Source: Longimicrobiales bacterium
GTDB taxonomy: Bacteria; Gemmatimonadota; Gemmatimonadetes; Longimicrobiales; RSA9
Reading direction: 5' to 3'
Length of the DNA: 45,519 bases
NCBI GenBank assembly: GCA_035764935.1
Contig: DASTYK010000137.1
Coordinates: forward strand, 1-45,519
Shown here in pieces: positions 1 to 8,665 of this stretch (within the stretch, counting starts at the first letter, position 1; each line of letters opens with the position of its first letter). Made by a program: the position numbers and the translations under genes. The notes below the pieces were generated by a model that saw only the letters and a list, made by a program, of their open reading frames with translations, was not told the origin of the DNA and searched no databases.

Positions 1-76
<76 letters not shown>

Positions 77-225
77 GAAAAGTCCGATACAGCTCTCATC
101 AACGAAACGCTCACGTGTTGTTCTGTGAACGTTCGGAATCAATCTACTTTGGAATCCCTCGTACTGCTCCGGAGCGAAGTAGTGCGCTCCGATTCGAGGG
201 CCGCCCAAATCTTCCGAAAACCCGA

Positions 226-238
226 GTTGTCAAAGAGC
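226..238 (-). promoter_or_regulatory. boxA-like antitermination element in the rRNA leader
   Basis: The minus strand reads GCTCTTTGACAAC, close to the boxA consensus TGCTCTTTAACA used by the Nus antitermination complex. It sits in the 16S leader between the promoter and the mature 16S start, which is where boxA is expected. The remaining leader (77-225) holds no gene I can see. Confidence 0.65.
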
Positions 239-266
239 GTTGGCCGATGTTGGTGGCCAGCTTTGA

Positions 267-295
267 ATCTTAACAGATGGGGCCTGAACCGTCAA
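267..295 (-). promoter_or_regulatory. Sigma70-type promoter of the rRNA operon
   Basis: On the minus strand a -35 TTGACG (290-295) is followed after exactly 17 bases by a -10 TAAGAT (267-272). Transcription would start near 260, giving a leader of about 185 bases ahead of 16S. It lies between tRNA-Lys and 16S, so 16S can be made independently of the tRNA cluster. Confidence 0.75.
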
Positions 296-467
296 GGGGC
301 GGGCTCTTCCGTCACGGAACCGGTTCGCCCGCCATCTCGCCTCGACAGCACTCTTCGGGGAATACCCGCGACATCGGCCGGGGTGCTGCAGCTGCACTGC
401 TGTGCCGCTGCGAGACCTACCCACGAAGAAAAAGCGCCGCGCTTGCGACGCTCGCCGTCCTGCCCCA

Positions 468-540
<73 letters not shown>

Positions 541-598
541 GAACACTCATGCTTCAAACATCCGGGCCGATGCCGTACGTGCTGCGCGGCGATCGAAG

Positions 599-673
599 GG
601 TGAGCGAGGGGACTTGAACCCCCGACCTCCAGGGCCACAACCTGGCGCTCTAACCACCTGAGCTACGCCCACC
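599..673 (-). tRNA. tRNA-His (GTG)
   Basis: The anticodon loop TTGTGGC gives GTG (histidine). Bounds include the extra 5' G(-1) at 673 opposite the discriminator C at 599, the identity pair of tRNA-His. The acceptor pairs GTGGGCG with CGCTCAC (one G-T). It is the middle gene of the Arg-His-Lys cluster, with 58 bases to tRNA-Lys and 7 bases to tRNA-Arg. Confidence 0.95.
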
Positions 674-680
674 GTAACAG

Positions 681-754
681 CGCGCCCGATAGGATTCGAA
701 CCTATGACCCGCGGCTTAGAAGGCCGCTGCTCTATCCAACTGAGCTACGGGCGC
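681..754 (-). tRNA. tRNA-Arg (TCT)
   Basis: Anticodon loop CTTCTAA between GCGGC/GCCGC stems gives TCT (arginine). The acceptor is GCGCCCG/CGGGCGC and the T-loop TTCGAAT. It is the first gene of the cluster, about 38 bases downstream of the predicted start site of the promoter at 799-827. Confidence 0.95.
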
Positions 755-798
755 CCGGCGCGGTCTGCGGGATGACCGCCGAACCAGCCGAGCACAGC

Positions 799-827
799 AT
801 TTTAGCGGCAATTGCGGTCTCCCGCAA
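799..827 (-). promoter_or_regulatory. Promoter of the tRNA-Arg/His/Lys cluster
   Basis: The minus strand shows -35 TTGCGG (822-827), a 17-base spacer and -10 TAAAAT (799-804), with a predicted start near 792. Spacing and position fit a stable-RNA promoter. The rest of 755-981 shows nothing else I can name beyond the ribosome binding site at 973-977. Confidence 0.6.
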
Positions 828-981
828 CCCAACCGATGCAGCGCGATGCGGCGGAAACGACAGCAGATGCGACAGCGAATGTGGCGAGATGCTTGCCCGG
901 GGCCGGATGGGCTCGCATCCATGGTGTGGGCGTGCCCACGTCCTGTCCGCGGTTCTCCCCCTTCCCGGCCGTGGAGGTTGC

Positions 982-2310
982 ATGCGAGTCGCACGAGTTG
1001 GTCTCTGCGTCGTGGTGTTGTTGTGGTCGCAGTCCGCACCGCTGGAAGCGCAGACGATGCGCGATGTACTCAACCGGCTGTTCGTATTCAGCAGCGGCAA
1101 TGATCCCCTCTTCCTCGGCGGCTCGGCGGGCATTCCCGGCACGCAGGTTCACGGTGATCACTTCATCCCGTCGGAGTCGGAGGCGAACGGGAGCGTGCTG
1201 GAGTTCTTCAACGCGGCGATTGCATCGAACATTGCGCATTTCCCGCTCGGCTCGACGGTCAGCAGTCAAACGTTCGTGTTCCAGGCGGGTGTGCCGACGC
1301 CCACATCCGGCAGCTTCGGCCCGATCTTCTCGGAGCGGGCGCCGACACTCGGACGGGGACGGTTCAATGCCGGCGTCAGCTATTCGCGGCTTTCGTTCTC
1401 CACGATGCGCGGAGTGCCACTGGAGGATCTGACACTTCGCTTCGTGCACGCGAACAGCGACTTCCCGGGCTGCGACTCGATCTTCGGTGGCGACTGCTCG
1501 GAGTTCGGCACGCCGCAGTTCGAGAATGATGTAATCGAGCTGCGGCTGGACATGGGGATCCAGGCGGACGTATTCGCGCTGTACGCTGCGGCTGGCATCA
1601 CCGACTGGCTGGATTTCAGTCTTGCTGTCCCGGTCGTGAAAGTGCACCTGCGGGGCACCTCGCGCGCGCAGCTGATTCCGAGCGAGGCCGATGTGTTTCA
1701 TTTCTTTGGTGGCACGCGGGAGCAGCCCGTGCTGGACGCGACGACGAGCGTGGAAGACGAGGCGTCCGGTGTCGGAGACATTGCGGCGCGTCTGAAAGCT
1801 CGCTTCCTGCGCAGCGAAGTACTGGACATGGCCATACTCGGGGAGGTCCGGATCCCGACGGGCCGTGAAGAGGACTTCCTGGGCACGGGCGAGTTCGGAG
1901 GGCGTGGTCTGCTCATCATGTCGGGCACGTTCGGCGACTTTTCGCCACACGTGAATGCCGGCTTCATGCACCGCGGCGGTGAAGACGGCGGCAACATCGA
2001 GCTGGCCCTGGGCTTCGACCACCGGCTCGCGCCCTGGGTGACGCTCGCCGTTGACCTGCTGTCCACGTTCCACATCGATGAGGAACGGATCGCGTTCCCT
2101 GAGCCGCTCGAGATTCAAGAGCCGTATCACCGGATCATCGAGCGCACCAACATTCCGAACACGCGCGATGACGTGATCGACGGTGCCGTTGGAATCAAGT
2201 TCAGGACGGGCTCCGGGATCGTGCTCGTCGCGAACGCGCTGGTTGCGCTCAATGACGGCGGTCTGCGCTCACGCGTCGTTCCGACGTTCGGCGTCGAGTA
2301 CGGCCGGTAG
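982..2310 (+). CDS. Secreted, probable outer-membrane beta-barrel protein, unknown function
   Basis: 442 residues. The ATG at 982 is chosen because GGAGG lies 4 bases upstream and because it begins a clear signal peptide: basic start, hydrophobic core (GLCVVVLLW), likely cleavage near LEAQ at residue 24. The in-frame codons back to 772 would mask this signal and overlap the tRNA promoter region. The mature part is rich in alternating hydrophobic/polar segments with many G, D and aromatic residues, and the final stretch ends in a beta-strand-like VVPTFGVEYGR, as in outer-membrane barrels. One pair of Cys (GCDSIFGGDC) could form a disulfide. I do not recognise a named family; a transporter-like or OmpL-like barrel is a guess. 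It stands alone, with 67 bases to the convergent cyclase gene. Confidence 0.75.
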   Translation: MRVARVGLCVVVLLWSQSAPLEAQTMRDVLNRLFVFSSGNDPLFLGGSAGIPGTQVHGDHFIPSESEANGSVLEFFNAAIASNIAHFPLGSTVSSQTFVFQAGVPTPTSGSFGPIFSERAPTLGRGRFNAGVSYSRLSFSTMRGVPLEDLTLRFVHANSDFPGCDSIFGGDCSEFGTPQFENDVIELRLDMGIQADVFALYAAAGITDWLDFSLAVPVVKVHLRGTSRAQLIPSEADVFHFFGGTREQPVLDATTSVEDEASGVGDIAARLKARFLRSEVLDMAILGEVRIPTGREEDFLGTGEFGGRGLLIMSGTFGDFSPHVNAGFMHRGGEDGGNIELALGFDHRLAPWVTLAVDLLSTFHIDEERIAFPEPLEIQEPYHRIIERTNIPNTRDDVIDGAVGIKFRTGSGIVLVANALVALNDGGLRSRVVPTFGVEYGR

Positions 2311-2377
2311 CCTGTGATGAACCGGCGTTCGCGACCGCGAGACATGCTGCGGGGCTGCGTGACGGCTGCGCCGTCGC

Positions 2378-5314
2378 TCAGCGGCTGCCTGTGACAATCC
2401 AGCTGCCGTCGCGGCGGGAGAAGATGAGGGTCTGCGGGAAGCTCGCGCTGTCGGCCGCGCGCCTGGATTCGTTGAAGTAGTTGTAGGTTGTCTGGAGCGA
2501 CGCAGTGGCGCGATCCTGCTCGATGTCGATCGATCGGACGTCGAACGTCACGCGGATGTCGCGCGTGCCCGAGAACAGCGCGCGGAAGTTCGCCTGCTGC
2601 CGGGCGTCCAGGCTGGGCCACACCTCCAGCAGCGTCCCGATGTTCTCGCTTTCGATGGCGCGGGCGATCCGCTGCAGCGCGGCCTCCACTGCCGGTCTCT
2701 CGTTCCTGGTGACCGGCGCGCGCTCGGCGCTGGGCACCGTCGCCGGTGCGGGTGGCGGCGTCCGATACGCCTGCAGCGCACGCTCGTATCCCTGCAGCGC
2801 CTCCACGTACCGCCCGTCTGCCGCTGCGTCACCGGCGCGTGTCTCCCAGCGATCGCCTTCTGTGCGTGCGTCACCGCGCGCCGCGCTGCGGATCGTGGCA
2901 ACGACAGTGCGGACGGAGTCGAGCCGGGCGGTCCAGAGCGCGGCGGCACGTGCGTTCTCGTAACCTTCGCGTGCCTGCTCGAGCAGTCGTTCGCCCTCGG
3001 AGAAGCGTCCCTCCCGTGCCGCGGTGGCAGCACGAGCACGGAGCGCATCCGCGGAGCCGAGCGTGCTGGCCGCAGCGCCACTTTCCAGTGCGCTCGTCCG
3101 TGAACGAAGTGCGACGCGCAGCAGCGCATCGTACCCGCTGCGGTCCGGTGCCTCGCGAGTCGCACGGGCGCTGCGCTCCGGGTCGCGCTGGGCGTCCGGA
3201 GCCGACGTACGGGAGCGTTGGCCGGCAACCGCATCGTTCGGCTCTGCCGTGCGGTCAGCGTCCTCGAGCTCCTGCTGCTGCACGGGGAACGGAGCCGGAT
3301 CCGACGCAGGGCCGTACGCCAGGGCCAGACCGTACGCGAGTGGATTGCCCGGATCCACGTCCCTCACCACGCCCGACAGGTGCCGCACGACCTGCGCATC
3401 ACCGCGCCGGTGTGCATCCTCCATGAGGTGGAGGTAGAGCGGCAGGAACGTCGAATCGAGTGCGAGGCCGTGCTGCGATGCGATCCGGAACGAGTCGGCC
3501 GCCACCGCGGCCGTGCGGAAGGAATCCACCGGGGTCGTGCGGTAGCGGTGGTAGTAGACATCGCCGAGGAGGAACCAGCCCTCGACGTCGTTGGGATACT
3601 TCGTGGTCAGCTCGTGCAGCATGGCGATCGCCTGGGGCCTGCCCGCTGCGGCCTGTGCGTGGGCGCGGATGAGCAGCGCCTGTCGCTCGGGAAGCCCGTC
3701 CACATAGCGCGCCGCGTGGGCGGCATGGTCATCGACGCGCGGCTCGTGTGGCGGCTCCGCCCAGGCCGACGTCAGGGACAGCCGGTAGCGGGCAAAAGCG
3801 AACTCCGGATCGGCTCTGACCGCCTCCGCGAATGCGACCCGCGCAAGCTCGAACCGCGACGCGCGGAACAGCCGCTCTCCCTCGAGGAATGCACGCAGCG
3901 CGGTCAGCTCTCGCGTCGTCAGCGCGCCGATGGCGAGTGGCCGGCTCGTCCCGTTGATCCCGAACAGGGATGTAAGCTGCATGGCGAGCCGGTCCGTGAG
4001 CAGGGCGATGCTGTCGGCGACGGCGCTTTCCTCGACGGAGCCGATGGACTCGCCCGTGCGCACGTCGTACAGCGAGGTGCGCACGCGGAGTCGTCCGTTG
4101 TCCGAGCGCACGCTGCCCGCAAGGACATAACGGGCGTCGAGTGCACGGCCGAGCTCGAGCGCCGACTCCGGTTCGTCGAAGTTCTCCCCGTCCCCTGCCC
4201 GACTCATCACGGCGAGGGGGTCGATCACGCGCAGGTCATTGCGGCTACCAAGAGTGAGCGCGAGCAGGTCGGGCACACCTTCACGCCATGAATCGAGTCC
4301 CTCGGAGGTCTCGAACGGCAGGATCGCAACGGCGCGGCCCGGCTCCGCGACGGCCTGCCGGGGACCGAGGAATCCACCGGCATCGCCGAGCGTGACATAC
4401 GCGAGCGCGATTGCGAAGAGCACGCCGAACGCCATCACGCCACCCACGATCGCCCGCGGCCACGTCAGCTCGGGAATGCGCTGGTGGCGCAGCTCCTCCA
4501 CCGCCTCCGACAGGTCGAGTGCCCAGGCGGGCTTCTGCTGAACCCTCCGCTCCCACGTCGGCCGCGCCTGGACCCAGCCGGTCCCCAGGATGACGAGCAG
4601 CCCGACGACGAGCAGCGCGATCGCGAGTGGCTCGACCCAGCCGGGCAGCAGAAGCTGCGCGGTGAGCGCACGCACGAGCTGCCACGTGATGACCGATGCA
4701 ATGATGTACGCGATCAGCACTCGACCCAGCCGCGCCAGCCTGGTCAGCGTTGCGCGCCAGACCGGCAGTGGCTGCGAGCCCAGCTCCGGGCTGCCGGCCG
4801 GATCATGCACACTGAAGACCCAGACGCGGCCGGTGATGCCCTCCAGCTGGCGCTCGCCGAGTGAATCGAATGCGAACTCCCCGCGCGGCCGCAGGTGCCG
4901 CCACACGTCCTGGCTGCACACGATCTGACAGGGGCGCGCCATCTCCTGCAGGCGTGCGGCGGTGTTCACGCCGTCGCCGAACAGGTTGCCGTCCTCCGAC
5001 TGCACCACGTCACCGACGTGCACGCCGATCCGCAGACATGCGTCGATGCCCGCCGCGGCGGCAGCGTCAGCGAACTCACGCTGAATACGCATGGCCGCCT
5101 TCATCGCGGCATCCGTGCTGTTGAACTCGGCGAGCGCCGCGTCACCGATGAAGTTGACGACGCGCCCCCCGTGCGCGGCGGTCGCTGCGCGCGCGGCCTG
5201 CTGAAGGATCGCGACGAGGCGCACCGCGGACTGCTCGTCCGAAGCGGAGAGGCGAGTAAAACCAACGATGTCCGCGAACCAGACGGCGGCGAGGCGGCGT
5301 GGGTTCAGAGTCAT
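2378..5314 (-). CDS. Membrane-anchored class III nucleotide cyclase with TolB-like and TPR regions
   Basis: 978 residues. Residues 1-170 are a class III adenylate/guanylate cyclase domain: metal-binding Asp15 (FADIVGFT) and Asp58 (FIGDAALAEF), and transition-state Asn117/Arg121 (GDGVNTAARL). The lysine that usually selects adenine, four residues before Asp58, is Asn54 here, so the substrate is uncertain. Three predicted membrane helices follow (about 198-218, 226-246, 288-308), then a TolB-N/FlgO-like domain (about 327-460, AVAILPF motif), a helical TPR-like region and a C-terminal NTF2-like segment (about 880-978). With three helices the C-terminal two thirds should be outside the cytoplasm. 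The ATG at 5314 is chosen over the GTG at 5353 because a promoter at 5365-5393 predicts transcription starting near 5358. Cyclase-TolB-TPR proteins are known; activity here is inferred. Confidence 0.88.
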   Translation of the reverse strand: MTLNPRRLAAVWFADIVGFTRLSASDEQSAVRLVAILQQAARAATAAHGGRVVNFIGDAALAEFNSTDAAMKAAMRIQREFADAAAAAGIDACLRIGVHVGDVVQSEDGNLFGDGVNTAARLQEMARPCQIVCSQDVWRHLRPRGEFAFDSLGERQLEGITGRVWVFSVHDPAGSPELGSQPLPVWRATLTRLARLGRVLIAYIIASVITWQLVRALTAQLLLPGWVEPLAIALLVVGLLVILGTGWVQARPTWERRVQQKPAWALDLSEAVEELRHQRIPELTWPRAIVGGVMAFGVLFAIALAYVTLGDAGGFLGPRQAVAEPGRAVAILPFETSEGLDSWREGVPDLLALTLGSRNDLRVIDPLAVMSRAGDGENFDEPESALELGRALDARYVLAGSVRSDNGRLRVRTSLYDVRTGESIGSVEESAVADSIALLTDRLAMQLTSLFGINGTSRPLAIGALTTRELTALRAFLEGERLFRASRFELARVAFAEAVRADPEFAFARYRLSLTSAWAEPPHEPRVDDHAAHAARYVDGLPERQALLIRAHAQAAAGRPQAIAMLHELTTKYPNDVEGWFLLGDVYYHRYRTTPVDSFRTAAVAADSFRIASQHGLALDSTFLPLYLHLMEDAHRRGDAQVVRHLSGVVRDVDPGNPLAYGLALAYGPASDPAPFPVQQQELEDADRTAEPNDAVAGQRSRTSAPDAQRDPERSARATREAPDRSGYDALLRVALRSRTSALESGAAASTLGSADALRARAATAAREGRFSEGERLLEQAREGYENARAAALWTARLDSVRTVVATIRSAARGDARTEGDRWETRAGDAAADGRYVEALQGYERALQAYRTPPPAPATVPSAERAPVTRNERPAVEAALQRIARAIESENIGTLLEVWPSLDARQQANFRALFSGTRDIRVTFDVRSIDIEQDRATASLQTTYNYFNESRRAADSASFPQTLIFSRRDGSWIVTGSR

Positions 5315-5364
5315 AGCCTTGGCAGGCCAGGGGGTGCCGGGCCGTGAGGACACTGGCCCACCGA

Positions 5365-5393
5365 ACGTTAGAGACGCTCACGCCCGGCATCAA
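5365..5393 (-). promoter_or_regulatory. Predicted promoter of the cyclase gene
   Basis: The minus strand has TTGATG (5388-5393), a 17-base spacer and TAACGT (5365-5370), placing a start near 5358 and a 5' UTR of about 44 bases before the ATG at 5314. In the rest of the gene-free stretch 5394-5634 I see only the hairpin at 5600-5624. Confidence 0.5.
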
Positions 5394-5599
5394 GACGGAT
5401 GATGCGAACTGCGGACGAAACGTAGACGATTCGACGCGAACGGGGCCAAAAGGCAGGACGGGCCACAGGAGTCGGCGGGACCGCCGGATCGGGCCATCGC
5501 GTTGGCGCGGAACAGATACGGCAGGTGGCGGCAGCTGTGAACTGGGCGCGTGGATCGGGGGTGTCGATCCGGGCGGCGGCGACTTGCCGGGCTGGTTCA

Positions 5600-5624
5600 G
5601 GCTTACGGCCGACGGCCGCAAGCC
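5600..5624 (-). terminator. Hairpin just downstream of tRNA-Pro
   Basis: An 11-bp inverted repeat (GGCTTGCGGCC / GGCCGTAAGCC on the minus strand, one G-T pair, 3-base loop) begins 10 bases past the tRNA 3' end. There is no T-run, so it may be a weak terminator or a 3'-processing structure. Confidence 0.35.
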
Positions 5625-5634
5625 GGGCTGCGAA

Positions 5635-5709
5635 TCGGGGCGCTCGGATTCGAACCGAGGACCTCCTGCTCCCAAAGCAGGCGCGCTAACCGGGCTGCGC
5701 TACGCCCCG
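5635..5709 (-). tRNA. tRNA-Pro (TGG)
   Basis: Anticodon loop TTTGGGA between CCTGC/GCAGG stems gives TGG (proline). The acceptor CGGGGCG/CGCCCCG starts with the C1-G72 pair typical of bacterial tRNA-Pro, and the T-arm is CTCGG-TTCGAAT-CCGAG. It is a single-gene unit with its own promoter just upstream. Confidence 0.95.
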
Positions 5710-5742
5710 TGTACTGTCCGGCGTTGTGGATGCCGGCGCAGG

Positions 5743-5771
5743 AGTATAACGACCGATGGGCGGATCGTCAT
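5743..5771 (-). promoter_or_regulatory. Promoter of tRNA-Pro
   Basis: The minus strand shows ATGACG (5766-5771), a 17-base spacer and a perfect-looking -10 TATACT (5743-5748). The start would be near 5736, about 27 bases ahead of the tRNA. It fits in the 78-base gap after rdgB. Confidence 0.65.
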
Positions 5772-5787
5772 GGGTGCGGGCGCACGC

Positions 5788-6420
5788 TCACCCGCACGCC
5801 GCGAGCGCGCGGAACGCCCGGCCCCGGTGACTCACCCCGTGCTTCAGCTCCGCGGGCAGCTCGCCGAAGCTGCGACCGAGCTCGGGGACCCAGAACAGCG
5901 GATCGTAGCCGAACCCGCCGCTTCCGACCGGCTCGTGCAGGATACGACCGCTGCACGTGCCCACGCCGGTGACCGAGCCTGGCCACGCACCGACGAGTGC
6001 CGCGGCGCAGACGTAGTGAGCGGCGCGCTGCTGCTCGGGCACGCCCTCGAGCTTCTCGAGCAGCAGCGCATTGTTCGCGCGGTCCAGCGCATGGCCGGAA
6101 AGGTCGTTGCGCCCTGAAAACCGCTTCGAACGCACGCCGGGGGCGCCGTCCAGTGCGTGTACGACGATGCCGGAATCGTCCGCGATGGTCGGCAGTCCGG
6201 TGAGGGCGGCGAAGTAGCGCGCCTTGGCGAGCGCGTTCTCACGGAACGTCTCGAACGCTTCGACGTCGTCCTCTTCCGGCGCGGGCTGAATGCCGGCCGT
6301 GGCGAGATCGATCAGCTCCAGCGTCTCGCCGTGAATGCGCAGCGAGCCGCCGAGTATGGCTCGCACCTCCTCGAGCTTGTGCCGGCTGCGTGTGGCGATC
6401 ACGGCGTGGCGCGGCATCAT
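5788..6420 (-). CDS. rdgB: XTP/dITP pyrophosphatase (RdgB/HAM1 family)
   Basis: 210 residues, normal length. The family removes hypoxanthine- and xanthine-type triphosphates from the nucleotide pool by hydrolysis to the monophosphate and PPi, in the cytoplasm. Visible signatures are the N-terminal [15 protein letters not shown] (NTP-binding S/T-x-N/H-K), FRENALAKA, the ADDSG motif, and [10 protein letters not shown] near the C-terminus. Its ATG overlaps the TGA of rph by four bases (ATGA), so the two are translationally coupled; rph-rdgB pairs are common in bacteria. It is the last gene of the long minus-strand run. Confidence 0.96.
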   Translation of the reverse strand: MMPRHAVIATRSRHKLEEVRAILGGSLRIHGETLELIDLATAGIQPAPEEDDVEAFETFRENALAKARYFAALTGLPTIADDSGIVVHALDGAPGVRSKRFSGRNDLSGHALDRANNALLLEKLEGVPEQQRAAHYVCAAALVGAWPGSVTGVGTCSGRILHEPVGSGGFGYDPLFWVPELGRSFGELPAELKHGVSHRGRAFRALAACG

Positions 6421-7133
6421 TCGGCGAGCGCAGCACGCTGTGCTGCGAGGAGCTGCTCGACACCGGCCATGCCGAGGTCGAGAAGCTCATCGAGCTGTGC
6501 ACGCGTGAAGCTGTCGTTCTCACCGGTTCCCTGCACCTCGACCAGGCGACCGGACTCGAGTGCGACGATGTTCATGTCGACGTCTGCGGCGACATCCTCC
6601 ACGTACTCCAGGTCGAGCCGGGGCTCGCCGCCGATCACGCCAACGCTGGTGGCTGCCACGAGGGTGTGCATCGGCTGGCTGCTGATGCGCCCCTCCCTCT
6701 GCAGCCAGCCGATCGCGTCGCGCAGTGCCACAGCTCCGCCGGTGATCGCGGCCGTACGTGTTCCCCCGTCCGCGACGAGCACGTCGCAGTCGATGGTGAT
6801 CGTACGTTCGCCCAGCCCGGCAAGCTCTGTGGTTGCCCGCAGTGCGCGGCCGATGAGCCGCTGGATCTCCTGGGTTCGACCGCCGACCTTGCCGCGCTCC
6901 CGTGACGTGCGCGTGTGCGTGCTGCGCGGCAGCATGGCATACTCCGCCGTGATCCAGCCGAGGCCGCGCCCGCGGCGCCACTCGGGCACGTACTCCGCCA
7001 CGCTCGCCGTGCAGAGCACACGTGTACGGCCGGTCGATATCAGGCAGGAGCCCTCGGCGTGAGGTGCGACACCGCGCTCGAGGGTCAGTGGCCGAAGTGC
7101 ATCCAGTGCGCGATCGGTGCGCGCTGCAGTCAT
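6417..7133 (-). CDS. rph: Ribonuclease PH
   Basis: 238 residues, the family's usual length. RNase PH is a phosphate-dependent 3'-5' exoribonuclease that trims the 3' ends of tRNA precursors. Recognised by [17 protein letters not shown] near residue 35, the [18 protein letters not shown] segment, the [19 protein letters not shown] block and ADVDMNIV. It overlaps rdgB by four bases and follows the hldE C-terminal gene after 87 bases, the largest gap in this run, so it may have its own promoter. Rph and RdgB share housekeeping roles rather than a pathway. Confidence 0.96.
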   Translation of the reverse strand: MTAARTDRALDALRPLTLERGVAPHAEGSCLISTGRTRVLCTASVAEYVPEWRRGRGLGWITAEYAMLPRSTHTRTSRERGKVGGRTQEIQRLIGRALRATTELAGLGERTITIDCDVLVADGGTRTAAITGGAVALRDAIGWLQREGRISSQPMHTLVAATSVGVIGGEPRLDLEYVEDVAADVDMNIVALESGRLVEVQGTGENDSFTRAQLDELLDLGMAGVEQLLAAQRAALAE

Positions 7134-7170
7134 CGTATGGTTCCTTGCGTGTTGCGCCGTATTCGTGCCG

Positions 7171-7188
7171 CGCGCCGTGACCGGCGCG
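7171..7188. repeat. Perfect hairpin in the hldE-C/rph gap
   Basis: CGCGCCG-TGAC-CGGCGCG, 7-bp stem with a 4-base loop. It lacks a T-run on both strands, so I do not call it a terminator; it could stabilise an mRNA end or attenuate readthrough into rph. Confidence 0.4.
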
Positions 7189-7220
7189 TGCGTGGCTGTG
7201 TTGTGTGCGAGTGCTGTTCG

Positions 7221-7712
7221 TCAGCTGACCTGGCCGCGCATGCGGCCGATGGTTGCGGTGGTGGAACGGCCTGCGACGAGCGGGATGATCACGACTCTGC
7301 CGCCCGCCGCCTCCACCACCTCGCGACCGACCACGGTGTCGGGGGTATAGTCGCCGCCCTTGACGAGCACGTCCGGGAGCAGCGCCCGGATCAGCTCGAG
7401 CGGCGTGTCCTCCTCGAACCACGTGACTCCGTCCACGCACTCGAGCGCGGCAAGCACGTGCATGCGATCGGCGAGCGGGTTGAGCGGACGCTCGGAACCC
7501 TTCAGCCGGCGCACGGACGCGTCGGTGTTCACCCCCACCACCAGGGCGTCTCCGAGCCTGCGCGCGGCGTCCAGGTATTCGACGTGGCCGCGGTGCAACA
7601 GATCGAACACGCCATTGGTGAACACGACGGTATTGCTGCGAGGACCACCGAAGCGCACCAGCAGTGCCTCGCGATCGAGGACCTTGGTGGCGGGCGAGCG
7701 CGGCTGACTCAT
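7221..7712 (-). CDS. rfaE2: D-glycero-beta-D-manno-heptose 1-phosphate adenylyltransferase (HldE C-terminal half)
   Basis: 163 residues, the size of a stand-alone adenylyltransferase domain. It transfers AMP from ATP to heptose 1-phosphate, giving the ADP-heptose precursor of LPS inner core. The nucleotidyltransferase signature [12 protein letters not shown] (HxGH at 40-43) and the GRSTTATI motif (149-156, the ISTT-like ATP-binding element) are both present. The ATG at 7712 overlaps the hemC stop by four bases; upstream in-frame codons lie inside hemC and are discarded. The matching kinase half is a separate gene at 33738-34757, so the bifunctional HldE of E. coli is split here. Confidence 0.94.
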   Translation of the reverse strand: MSQPRSPATKVLDREALLVRFGGPRSNTVVFTNGVFDLLHRGHVEYLDAARRLGDALVVGVNTDASVRRLKGSERPLNPLADRMHVLAALECVDGVTWFEEDTPLELIRALLPDVLVKGGDYTPDTVVGREVVEAAGGRVVIIPLVAGRSTTATIGRMRGQVS

Positions 7713-8665
7713 GGCGCTGTCGGTCGCGGCACGCCATCCTCGCCCGCCGCGCGCACCTCTTCGAGGATGCGCGCTGCGCCGCGCTCGATCATGTCGTTGG
7801 CCAGGTTGATGCCGAGCTGGTGCGCGCGCGCAACCGGTCCGCGGATCTCGCCGCGCACCGACGTGCTGCCCGACAGGGCGGCGACGAACGCATTCAGATG
7901 CAGCTCGTTCCCATCGACAGTGGCGAGTGCGCCGATCGGGATCTGGCACCCGCCCTCGAGCGTGCGCAGCAGCGTGCGCTCGGCCGTGGTCGCTGCGCGG
8001 GTGGGGCCGTGGTCGAGCCCGGCCAGCATCTCGAGCATGGCGGAATCATCCTCCCGGCAGACGATCCCGAGTGCGCCCTGTCCGGCAGCCGGCAACCAGC
8101 GCGGCGGCTCGAGGAGCTGCGCCACTTCGTGCTCCCATCCCATGCGTCGCAGTCCCGCGTACGCGAGCAGGATCGCGTCGTACCGGCCCTCGCGGACGCG
8201 TGCCAGTCGCGAATCGAGGTTGCCGCGCAGATCGTCCACCTCGAGATCCGGTCGCTGATCGAGCAGCAGCGCGCGACGGCGAAGCGAGCTGGTACCGAGG
8301 CGGGCTTCGGGCGGCAGCATCTCCAGGGTCCTGGGCCGGCCGGGCGCAACGATCAGCGCATCCCGCGGATCTTCACGGACCGGCACGGCGGCGAGGACCA
8401 GCCCCTCGGGCGGCTTCGTCGGTACGTCCTTGAGCGAATGAACGGCGAAATCGGCGCGACCGTCCAGCACCGCGCGGTCGACTTCCTTGGTGAAGAGACC
8501 CGTGTCGCCGATCTGCGCGAGCGGCACATCCGTGATGCGGTCGCCGGTGGTCGTCACGACGTCGATCTCGACCGCGACGTCCGGCCACAGCTCGAGCAGC
8601 TGCGCCTGTATGTGGCGGGCCTGCCAGAGCGCGAGTGCGCTGCCGCGCGACGCGAGTCGCTTCAT
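7709..8665 (-). CDS. hemC: Hydroxymethylbilane synthase (porphobilinogen deaminase)
   Basis: 318 residues, normal length. It polymerises four porphobilinogens into hydroxymethylbilane for heme and related tetrapyrroles, in the cytoplasm. Seen: N-terminal [19 protein letters not shown] (76-83), [10 protein letters not shown] (arginines contacting the cofactor/substrate), [10 protein letters not shown], and Cys240 in [12 protein letters not shown], which carries the dipyrromethane cofactor. It overlaps the antiporter gene upstream and rfaE2 downstream by four bases each. No other heme gene is in the window. Confidence 0.97.
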   Translation of the reverse strand: MKRLASRGSALALWQARHIQAQLLELWPDVAVEIDVVTTTGDRITDVPLAQIGDTGLFTKEVDRAVLDGRADFAVHSLKDVPTKPPEGLVLAAVPVREDPRDALIVAPGRPRTLEMLPPEARLGTSSLRRRALLLDQRPDLEVDDLRGNLDSRLARVREGRYDAILLAYAGLRRMGWEHEVAQLLEPPRWLPAAGQGALGIVCREDDSAMLEMLAGLDHGPTRAATTAERTLLRTLEGGCQIPIGALATVDGNELHLNAFVAALSGSTSVRGEIRGPVARAHQLGINLANDMIERGAARILEEVRAAGEDGVPRPTAP

